Assembly (NCBI GenBank): GCA_017963875.1
Contig: JAGCTA010000297.1
Span: 1-5,150 of the forward strand
Origin: Victivallales bacterium
Lineage (GTDB): Bacteria > Verrucomicrobiota > Lentisphaeria > Oligosphaerales > Oligosphaeraceae
Reading direction: 5' to 3'
DNA: 5,150 nucleotides
Shown here: positions 1-5,150 of the stretch, piece after piece
Numbering within the stretch: position 1 is the first letter of the stretch
How the letters are laid out: every line of letters starts with the position of its first letter
Program-made: the position numbers and the translations under genes
The notes under the pieces: model-generated
Database searches by the model: none
Told to the model about the DNA's origin: nothing
The model's input: only the letters and a program-made list of their open reading frames with translations

Positions 1-678
1 CTCAGTTTCAGCGGGCAATGCAACGGGCTTTACCGCACCGCTCCCCTCTTCCGATATCCCTTCATGCTGAATGCCAGACATGTTCACCTTGACGTCTGGC
101 TTTGGAATCACGGCATCTGGAACATCGGGTATATCCAGCAGAACTGACGTATCAGGAACCATGTCCGCCATTTTCGGCAACGTTATGCTTTCTATCAGCG
201 GTTCATCAATCTTCTTCTGTTCGACTTCAACACCCGTCAACTTGATGCTTTTGAAAGCACTGTCCAAATCTTCCTGAGAGACATTGAAATCCTTTTCAGC
301 CACAAGCGGATTGTCTGGCAACTGCGTTTCCTCAACGGCCATCTGCGGCTTCACTGTCTCCACAGGCAGTTTCTCGACGGGTTTCTGAATCTGCCATGGC
401 TGCCGTGTATGCCCGCCATTTTTCGCATTCGCCTCCTGGTCGCGTGGATCAAGCGGAATATCGAAAATCCAGTCGGTCTCCTCAGCAACTGTCGTATTCT
501 GCTTTTTCTCCGAAACGAACATCGGGACAAAGCGAATATGCCCCAAGAGCAGGAGAATCAATGCGTGAATCACAAGTGAAACGACCACTGACACAATCAT
601 GCTGTTCACCAGCAGACGGCGTGGCGATTCCTTGCGATGACGCCGAGGCGTCGGCACTTTCAGGTCCATTTCTTTCAT
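1..678 (-). CDS. Single-pass membrane protein with Pro/Glu/Lys-rich extracytoplasmic stalk (partial, N-terminal 226 residues)
   Basis: The minus-strand frame is open from an ATG at 678-676 to the left edge without a stop, so the C-terminus is missing. The first 21 residues are strongly basic (PRRHRK at 11-16, RR at 20-21). One hydrophobic helix follows at about 24-46 (SVVVSLVIHALILLLL), so the N-terminus should be cytoplasmic and the rest periplasmic. Residues 57-226 are hydrophilic, rich in Pro, Glu, Lys, Asp and Val, with no cysteine and low-complexity stalk-like character (KPVEKLPVETVKP near 99-111). This architecture recalls TonB-type energy transducers and the anchored N-termini of large VWA-domain proteins in PVC-group bacteria, but the diagnostic C-terminal domain lies outside the window, so no function is assigned. 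No good Shine-Dalgarno precedes the ATG. A second in-frame ATG at 669-667 (Met4) is an alternative start. The gene is divergent from murJ. I am sure it is a gene, unsure of its product. Confidence 0.8.
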   Translation of the reverse strand, partial: MKEMDLKVPTPRRHRKESPRRLLVNSMIVSVVVSLVIHALILLLLGHIRFVPMFVSEKKQNTTVAEETDWIFDIPLDPRDQEANAKNGGHTRQPWQIQKPVEKLPVETVKPQMAVEETQLPDNPLVAEKDFNVSQEDLDSAFKSIKLTGVEVEQKKIDEPLIESITLPKMADMVPDTSVLLDIPDVPDAVIPKPDVKVNMSGIQHEGISEEGSGAVKPVALPAETE

Positions 679-692
679 CGAACAACACTCAA

Positions 693-703
693 CTTTTGGA
701 AAA
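693..703 (-). repeat. 11-bp element TTTTCCAAAAG, copy near the minus-strand gene
   Basis: Read on the minus strand this is TTTTCCAAAAG, identical to the copy at 792-802 on the plus strand. The two copies form an inverted repeat across the divergent region, each just upstream of its gene's start codon. This copy ends 14 nt before the ATG at 678. The core TTTTCCAAAA has palindromic T4/A4 arms, the kind of symmetry seen in dimeric-regulator operators. It is also low in complexity, so chance is possible. Confidence 0.35.
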
Positions 704-722
704 GACAAAAAATATTTTCAAA

Positions 723-728
723 TATAAT
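723..728 (+). promoter_or_regulatory. Candidate -10 box for murJ
   Basis: The sequence tataat is a perfect match to the sigma70 -10 consensus and would start transcription near 735, leaving a leader of about 70 nt before the murJ ATG. The -35 is weak (aagaca, 702-707, spacer 15 bp). The region is so AT-rich that chance matches are likely, so this is a candidate only. Confidence 0.35.
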
Positions 729-791
729 GTAATCCATATTTTTCACTTATATATTAACAAATAGTAAAAAATCTTTTAAAAATGCAGAATT

Positions 792-802
792 TTTTCCAAA
801 AG
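792..802 (+). repeat. 11-bp element TTTTCCAAAAG, copy near murJ
   Basis: This is the second exact copy of the element at 693-703, facing the other way. It ends only 2 nt before the murJ ATG at 805, so it occupies the place where a Shine-Dalgarno would be. A protein or RNA bound here would overlap the translation start region. Confidence 0.35.
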
Positions 803-804
803 CC

Positions 805-2385
805 ATGGCAAATTCATCAAAATCTCTTGCACGTCCAATGCTGATCAATGCTGCCAACATCTTTGGCAGCCGTGTTTTCGGTCTTGTCCGCGACATCCTC
901 GCCGCGGCATTCTGGGGCTCCACGGAAGTCATGCAGGCGGCTTTCACCACTGCTTTCACCATTCCAAACACATTTCGCTCATTGTTTGCCGAAGGCGCAT
1001 TTTCCGCAGCATTCGTCCCATTGATCGCCAAAAAACTTGAAGCGGGGGAAGAATCGGAGGCATGGCGGCTTGCCTGCCGCACCATCACCATCCAGACAAT
1101 TCTCCTCGCCGTCATCTGTGTTGTCGTATCCGTCATTTCAGGCGGTGTACTGTATTTTCTTCCCGAGACTTCCTCCGACGCCACGACTCAGTTGATATTC
1201 AAGATTCTCCCGTTGCTCATCCCTTACGCATTGTTCATCTGCGTCGCAGGCGCATTTGCAGCCATCCTCAACGCGTTGCGCCATTTTGCCATTCCTGCCG
1301 CGACTCCAATTCTCTTCAATGTCGTTCAAATCATCACATTGGTGCTACTCTTTGTCTGCGGCAAAACCCGTCATGAATTTTCCTCCCTGGTGTGGTTCTG
1401 CATCAGCGTTCTCGTGGCTGGCGTGCTGCAAATGTTTGTACTGATGTACTTCTGTGCACGCAAAGGCTTTCATTTCCATTTCGATTTCACATGGAATCAC
1501 CCAGATGTCAAAGTCCTCTGCAAAAAAATACTTCCTGGGCTGGCAGGCGCTGGTGTACATCAAATCAACATTCTCATCGACCGTACCATCGCCGTTTTCG
1601 TTGGAGCGACGGCAGTCGGCGCCATCAATTACTCCAACAGAATCGTGTTCCTGCCAATAGGCATTTTCGGAGTTGCGATGAACACCATCTGCCTGACCAA
1701 CATGGCACGTGCGAAGGATGACAGGGAAATGGCCGATTGCCTGGACGCCGCCCTGCGGCAGGTCCTTTTCCTCGCCCTACCCTGCACCGCATTCCTCGCC
1801 GCGCTGAATTCAGAAGTCATACGACTGCTTTTCCAACGTGGCGCCTTCACGACCGATTCCGTCAGAGAATGCGCCCTGGCGCTCATCTTCTATTTGCCTG
1901 GCCTTCCCGCATTCTGTGCGGCAAAAGTCGCCGTGACGACCCACCATGGCCGTTCCGACACGTTGACGCCAGTCATCGTCTCCGTCATCTGCGTCTTTGT
2001 CAATTTTATTCTCAATATATTACTGATACATAGTTTACGACAGGGAGGACTAGCATTGGCATCCAGTTTGAGTTCATGGCTGAATGTCCTAATCCTGCTG
2101 GCCATCGACACAAGAAAACTCTCCACATGGAACTACTGGAGCACGATTGTTTCGGCACTCCGCCTTGCAGTCGCAGCGGCCCTTGCAGGAATCGCCGCTT
2201 ATGGGACAAACATCCTTGTCACAAATCACATTCCATCAACGCTTGGCGCCACGCTGTCCGCCCTCATCGTCATCATGACATCGGGATTTGCTGGCCTTAT
2301 TGTCTATGGTGTCGTCTGCCCGTTTTTGGCACGCACAGAACTCAATGAATTTCTAGGCGCATTCCGTCGAAAACGCAAAAAATAA
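805..2385 (+). CDS. murJ: Lipid II flippase MurJ (MviN family)
   Basis: The product is a 526-residue polytopic inner-membrane protein, a normal length for MurJ, which moves lipid II across the membrane for peptidoglycan synthesis. The N-terminal signature is clear: SRVFGLVRD at 22-30 and IPNTFRSLFAEGAFSAAFVP at 53-72, corresponding to the E. coli segments carrying Arg18, Arg24 and Arg52 (here Arg23, Arg29, Arg58). NRIVFLPIGIFGVAMNT begins at 278, with Arg279 matching E. coli Arg270, and the family motif FQRGAFT lies at 343-349. Hydrophobic segments recur along the whole length, consistent with the family's 14 helices (for example about 93-118 and a long one near the C-terminus), ending in a basic tail RRKRKK. 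Oddities: positions aligning with E. coli Asp39, Asp269 and Glu273 appear to be Ala45, Asn278 and Phe282. The start is the only ATG fitting the family N-terminus; no Shine-Dalgarno is visible. The gene is followed 78 bp later by the hydrolase gene, which has its own promoter candidate. Confidence 0.96.
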   Translation: MANSSKSLARPMLINAANIFGSRVFGLVRDILAAAFWGSTEVMQAAFTTAFTIPNTFRSLFAEGAFSAAFVPLIAKKLEAGEESEAWRLACRTITIQTILLAVICVVVSVISGGVLYFLPETSSDATTQLIFKILPLLIPYALFICVAGAFAAILNALRHFAIPAATPILFNVVQIITLVLLFVCGKTRHEFSSLVWFCISVLVAGVLQMFVLMYFCARKGFHFHFDFTWNHPDVKVLCKKILPGLAGAGVHQINILIDRTIAVFVGATAVGAINYSNRIVFLPIGIFGVAMNTICLTNMARAKDDREMADCLDAALRQVLFLALPCTAFLAALNSEVIRLLFQRGAFTTDSVRECALALIFYLPGLPAFCAAKVAVTTHHGRSDTLTPVIVSVICVFVNFILNILLIHSLRQGGLALASSLSSWLNVLILLAIDTRKLSTWNYWSTIVSALRLAVAAALAGIAAYGTNILVTNHIPSTLGATLSALIVIMTSGFAGLIVYGVVCPFLARTELNEFLGAFRRKRKK

Positions 2386-2395
2386 GTTTTCCGAC

Positions 2396-2423
2396 TTGCC
2401 ACGCCAGCACATTATCTTATATT
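2396..2423 (+). promoter_or_regulatory. Sigma70-like promoter upstream of the hydrolase gene
   Basis: A -35 box ttgcca (2396-2401, 5 of 6 to consensus) and a -10 box tatatt (2418-2423, 5 of 6) are separated by 16 bp. Transcription would start near 2430, giving a leader of roughly 34 nt ahead of the ATG at 2464. It lies just after the murJ stop codon and suggests the hydrolase and mutarotase genes can be transcribed independently of murJ. It is read from sequence only. Confidence 0.55.
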
Positions 2424-2453
2424 CCTTTATATGTTTTTATCCTACACGTCCAT

Positions 2454-2458
2454 GGAGG
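2454..2458 (+). promoter_or_regulatory. Strong Shine-Dalgarno for the hydrolase gene
   Basis: GGAGG sits 5 nt before the ATG at 2464 and fixes that start. The same bases are also inside a tiny in-frame ATG-GAG-GAA-TGA at 2452-2463, whose stop codon directly abuts the true start. Confidence 0.8.
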
Positions 2459-2463
2459 AATGA

Positions 2464-4437
2464 ATGAACAAAATCATCTTGGAAAAATCATACTGGCTTG
2501 ACAACCGCCTTCTTCAGTTGAATCATAATGAATTCGCCCAAGAGGCCGTCGTTCCGACGACTAAAAAGGAATGGGAGGAGGCACGGGACTCCACCATCGC
2601 CCGCCTCGCCTTGGCTGCGGGACTCCTCCCCGAGCCTGATTTTCAAGAACTCAATCCACGTGTCTGGGGACATACCGAGCATAACGGCATCATCATGGCC
2701 AAAGTGTCATTTGAATCCGTTCCAGGACTCCTCTGCACAGGCAGCCTCTACCTTCCCAAGGACACGTCCAAGAAAGCCCCTGGCATCCTTTGCCCATACG
2801 GCCACTGGCAGGAAGGACGCTTCCACAACGACGACCTAGGCTCCCTGCCTTTCCGCTGCATTCGGTTCGCTCAACTCGGCTTCGTCGTCGTCTGCTATGA
2901 CATGCTTGGCAAATGCGACAACTGCCAAATCATGCACAGACCGCCCCTTGACCAGGAGCGGCTCGCGGAACTCTATGGCACGACGCCGTTTGCCCTTCAG
3001 ACGTGGAATTCCCTCCGCGCACTTGATTTCCTTTGCAACCTCCCCGAAGTCGATGCCAACCGTATCGGTTGCACAGGCGCATCAGGCGGTGGATCGCAAA
3101 CCTGGACAGTCACTGCGCTTGACCAGAGAATCAAGGTCTTCTCCCCCGTCTGCATGCTTTCATCGCATTTTCAAGGAGGCTGCATCTGTGAAGAAGGACC
3201 GATGCTGCGCATCACGGGCCTGACATCCTTTGATGTCATCGCTGCCTGCGCCCCCCGCCCCGTCATACTTCCTTCAGTCACAAGGGATTGGACAAATCTT
3301 GTGCCTGAATACGAATATCCTGCGCTAAAGCAGGTGTACAAACTTCTTGGAGCCCCTGACAACATCAAGAACTTCCATGCGGACTACCCACACAATTACA
3401 ATAAATTCACGCGTGAACACGTCTATGCGTGGTTCTGCCATTTCCTGCAAGACAAACCATTGAAGGACACTGTCCCCGAAGGCGATGTCACCATGCCACC
3501 AATGGAACTTCTGGCACATAATTCGCCTTTGATTGTCCCGACACCTGAAACACATCGGGAGGCACTTGCGAAAATCGAACGCTATGCCGTCAAGGATGTC
3601 CTTGGATTCACGACTGACAAGAAGGATTTCAAGGAGGAATTCGACGATAAACTGAATCTTCTTTCCTTTGTTTTGAATGCCGATCCAGAATGCAGCAACA
3701 TCGCCTGCCGTGTGACACAACATCAATGGGACATCCCCAAAGGCCACGTCTGGAATCGCCTTCTTTCACGCAGAGGCATCGGGGACATCATTCCCGCCGC
3801 GCTCGTCACCCCGTCGTCACGCCCAGACACAAAACGCGTCTGCTTGCTTCTTGCGCCAGAAGGACAGGAGGTGTTTTTCGACGATGAAAAATACTCCACG
3901 ATTCTTGACGCCGTACTTGACAAGCAGTCAGCGGCTTTGACCATCGACGTACTCGGCACTGGAGTCACCAAGGATATGCCTGAACAATCGCCACGCCATG
4001 CAAACGAGGAGGACATTGACTTCTATGCATTCAATCAATCCCTTTTCTCCATGCGCGTGCAAGATGTCATCACGGCGCTTCGTTATCTTGAGGAAGCGGG
4101 ATTCAAGGAAATCTCAGTCATCGCGCTTGGCGAAGCCGCCCGAGTCGCCGCGTGCGCGTTGCCGTTGGTCGAAAGTGTCAAAAACATCATCTTGGATTTG
4201 AGCGGCGTTAGCGACTCAGAAGCCGAATGGCTTCAAAAGAGCAATTTCCAGCCGCTTATCTATAAGATTGGCGGTCTCAAGGGTGCCCTATCCCTCAGAG
4301 CGCCAGAAAAACTCACCGTTCTTAATGCAGACAGTTCTTTGACTGAACATCTTCAAGAACTGTTCAAGACACTTGGAAAATCATCCGAATTGACTATCCA
4401 CACTGGAACTATCACAGATTTTCTTTCCCAAAATTAA
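2464..4437 (+). CDS. Acetylxylan-esterase-like alpha/beta hydrolase with a second, apparently inactive hydrolase domain
   Basis: The 657-residue product is an alpha/beta hydrolase of the acetylxylan esterase/Abhydrolase_7-like group, probably a carbohydrate ester hydrolase; the real substrate is unknown. The N-terminal domain (about 1-345) is complete. It has a strand-loop YGHW at 112-115 near the oxyanion region, the nucleophile elbow G205-A-S-G-G209 with Ser207 followed by GSQTW, a likely catalytic acid Asp275 in VTRDWT, and the catalytic His310 in DYPHNYN. The C-terminal part (about 380-657) resembles a second hydrolase fold: LLLAPEG near the start, DVLGTG, a helix with DVITALRYLEEAGF, then ALGEAAR at 554-560, where the elbow serine position is Ala558. 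There is no signal peptide and cysteines are frequent in the N-terminal half, so a cytoplasmic location is likely. Single-domain esterases of this kind are usually near 320-400 residues; the longer two-part form is, to my knowledge, typical of PVC-group bacteria. It likely forms an operon with the mutarotase gene 31 bp downstream. Confidence 0.85.
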   Translation: MNKIILEKSYWLDNRLLQLNHNEFAQEAVVPTTKKEWEEARDSTIARLALAAGLLPEPDFQELNPRVWGHTEHNGIIMAKVSFESVPGLLCTGSLYLPKDTSKKAPGILCPYGHWQEGRFHNDDLGSLPFRCIRFAQLGFVVVCYDMLGKCDNCQIMHRPPLDQERLAELYGTTPFALQTWNSLRALDFLCNLPEVDANRIGCTGASGGGSQTWTVTALDQRIKVFSPVCMLSSHFQGGCICEEGPMLRITGLTSFDVIAACAPRPVILPSVTRDWTNLVPEYEYPALKQVYKLLGAPDNIKNFHADYPHNYNKFTREHVYAWFCHFLQDKPLKDTVPEGDVTMPPMELLAHNSPLIVPTPETHREALAKIERYAVKDVLGFTTDKKDFKEEFDDKLNLLSFVLNADPECSNIACRVTQHQWDIPKGHVWNRLLSRRGIGDIIPAALVTPSSRPDTKRVCLLLAPEGQEVFFDDEKYSTILDAVLDKQSAALTIDVLGTGVTKDMPEQSPRHANEEDIDFYAFNQSLFSMRVQDVITALRYLEEAGFKEISVIALGEAARVAACALPLVESVKNIILDLSGVSDSEAEWLQKSNFQPLIYKIGGLKGALSLRAPEKLTVLNADSSLTEHLQELFKTLGKSSELTIHTGTITDFLSQN

Positions 4438-4455
4438 ATATAACACATCATCCCA

Positions 4456-4461
4456 AAGGAG
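4456..4461 (+). promoter_or_regulatory. Shine-Dalgarno for the mutarotase gene
   Basis: AAGGAG lies 7 nt before the ATG at 4469, a good spacing that supports this start. No promoter or terminator is evident in the 31-bp gap after the hydrolase stop codon, which fits co-transcription. Confidence 0.75.
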
Positions 4462-4468
4462 CCGATTC

Positions 4469-5150
4469 ATGCCTGCAAAACTCATCAATGGTCGCGGTGG
4501 ACTTCCTGCCGTCTATGTGAAAAACAACTCCGCAACGGCGGAAATCATGCTGCTTGGAGCGCATCTTATCTCATTCAAGCCTGCAAAATCCACAGAACTT
4601 ATATGGATGAGCAAGGCCGCGCGCTTTGAAAACGGCGTCGCCATCCGAGGTGGCGTCCCCGTCTGCTGGCCGTGGTTCTCAAAGCATACCGAACATCCCG
4701 AATTCCCTATGCACGGCTTCGCGCGCACAGCCAACTGGTCTTTCACAGAAGCGCATGACGAAGGCGATGACAAGACCGTTGTGACCTTGACTCTCAAGAG
4801 CAGCCCTGCCTCAAAGGCCTTCTTCCCATTTGACTTCACAGTCAAGACAATCTTCACCATTGCAGACACGCTGACCATCGAACTCGTCACAACCAATGAC
4901 GACGACAAGCCGTTTGTCATTTCCCAGGCACTCCACACTTATTTCCAGATTGGAGCCATCGAAGAAATCGCCATCGATGGCTTCGGCGGCAAGGACTATC
5001 TAGACAAAGTCGGCGGCGGCTGTGTCGAGCGCACGCTTGCGGAAGGACCGCTTACCGTCCATAGCGAAGTCGATTACGTCTTTAAAAAGGCTCCAGGACC
5101 ATTTGCCATCAGGGATGAAAAACTCGGCCGTACCATTTCCATCACAACAG
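4469..5150 (+). CDS. yeaD: D-hexose-6-phosphate mutarotase, YeaD/aldose 1-epimerase family (partial, C-terminus missing)
   Basis: The first 227 codons are present and the frame is open to the right edge; the family is usually near 270-300 residues, so perhaps 50-70 are missing. The family interconverts alpha and beta anomers of hexose-6-phosphates such as glucose-6-phosphate in the cytoplasm. Recognisable marks are LGAHLISFKP at 29-38, IRGGVPVCWPWF at 59-70, HGFAR at 82-86 and QALHTYFQIG at 153-162. His82 and His156 are the expected active-site histidines, and Arg60 and Arg86 fit the phosphate-binding arginines that separate this group from plain aldose epimerases. The catalytic glutamate expected near the C-terminus lies beyond the window. 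No signal peptide is present. The gene follows the hydrolase by 31 bp with its own Shine-Dalgarno, so the two probably act in the same sugar-related unit. A less specific aldose 1-epimerase is the main alternative. Confidence 0.92.
   Translation, partial: MPAKLINGRGGLPAVYVKNNSATAEIMLLGAHLISFKPAKSTELIWMSKAARFENGVAIRGGVPVCWPWFSKHTEHPEFPMHGFARTANWSFTEAHDEGDDKTVVTLTLKSSPASKAFFPFDFTVKTIFTIADTLTIELVTTNDDDKPFVISQALHTYFQIGAIEEIAIDGFGGKDYLDKVGGGCVERTLAEGPLTVHSEVDYVFKKAPGPFAIRDEKLGRTISITT

Larger units (their letters stand above)
679..804. promoter_or_regulatory. AT-rich divergent intergenic region between the membrane-protein gene and murJ
   Basis: This 126-bp gap separates two divergent start codons, so it must hold the promoter for each gene, or at least for the leftmost gene of each unit. 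It is much richer in A and T than the coding sequence on either side, with runs such as aaaaaatattttcaaatataatg around 706-729. The clearest plus-strand -10 match is tataat at 723-728. The best -35 at a usable distance is only aagaca at 702-707, with a short 15-bp spacer. For the minus strand I see several TATATT-like matches but no convincing -35/-10 pair. A repeated 11-bp element (693-703 and 792-802) sits near each start codon. Neither gene has a recognisable Shine-Dalgarno. Confidence 0.6.

Noticed and set aside
482..688. 68-codon minus-strand open frame
   Set aside because: It is a shifted frame of the membrane-protein gene on the same strand. The correct frame has a basic head and transmembrane helix and stays open to the window edge.
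396..764. 122-codon plus-strand open frame
   Set aside because: It lies antisense to the N-terminal region of the minus-strand membrane protein and spills into the AT-rich intergenic region. Its composition is Ser/Pro/Arg-rich without any fold-like pattern, and there is no ribosome binding site.
679..804. Small RNA or riboswitch in the divergent intergenic region
   Set aside because: The region is nearly all A and T with no stable stem, no terminator and no recognisable aptamer motif.
747..1184. 145-codon minus-strand open frame overlapping the start of murJ
   Set aside because: It is antisense to strongly conserved MurJ sequence, and its Ala/Arg/Met/Thr-rich product has no recognisable domain.
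2366..2395. Hairpin spanning the murJ stop codon (gtcgaaaac pairing with gttttccgac with one bulged base) as a terminator
   Set aside because: The stem is AT-rich, bulged and has an 11-nt loop, and no T-run follows it, so it is not a convincing intrinsic terminator. It may be chance.
3325..3747. 140-codon minus-strand open frame inside the hydrolase gene
   Set aside because: It is antisense to the catalytic domain and linker of a clear hydrolase and has no ribosome binding site or recognisable domain.
4513..4938. 141-codon minus-strand open frame inside the mutarotase gene
   Set aside because: It is antisense to conserved mutarotase motifs; the open reading reflects codon bias of the plus-strand gene.

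Overview
This window looks like an ordinary chromosomal stretch of a Gram-negative bacterium with roughly balanced base composition. My best guess is the Planctomycetota-Verrucomicrobiota-Lentisphaerota group, with Lentisphaerota or a relative most likely. That guess rests on two things: the two-part 657-residue acetylxylan-esterase-like hydrolase, a type I associate with that group, and the style of the divergent single-pass membrane protein (basic 'PRRHRK' head, one helix, long Pro/Glu/Lys stalk). It is inference from memory, not a database result.

Layout: (1) 1-678, minus strand: the first 226 residues of a membrane-anchored protein that runs off the left edge. (2) 679-804: a 126-bp, very AT-rich divergent intergenic region with a candidate -10 box and an 11-bp element present once near each start codon, in opposite orientation. 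(3) 805-2385, plus strand: murJ, the lipid II flippase of peptidoglycan synthesis. (4) 2386-2463: a short gap with a good sigma70-like promoter and a strong Shine-Dalgarno. (5) 2464-4437, plus strand: a 657-residue alpha/beta hydrolase of the acetylxylan-esterase-like type, with an intact N-terminal catalytic domain and what looks like a second, catalytically dead hydrolase domain. (6) 4469-5150, plus strand: the first 227 codons of a hexose-6-phosphate mutarotase (YeaD type), running off the right edge.

How the genes relate: murJ and the left-hand gene share an intergenic control region but have no evident common pathway. The hydrolase and mutarotase are 31 bp apart, both with clear ribosome binding sites, and probably form a transcription unit started by the promoter in the murJ-hydrolase gap. 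A carbohydrate-ester hydrolase without a signal peptide next to a sugar-phosphate mutarotase suggests intracellular sugar processing, though the substrate is unknown.

I see no RNA gene, insertion sequence, CRISPR array, phage gene or defence system here, and no convincing evidence of an undescribed system. The points most worth a second look are the dead second domain of the hydrolase, the loss of otherwise conserved acidic residues in MurJ, and the paired element in the divergent promoter region.
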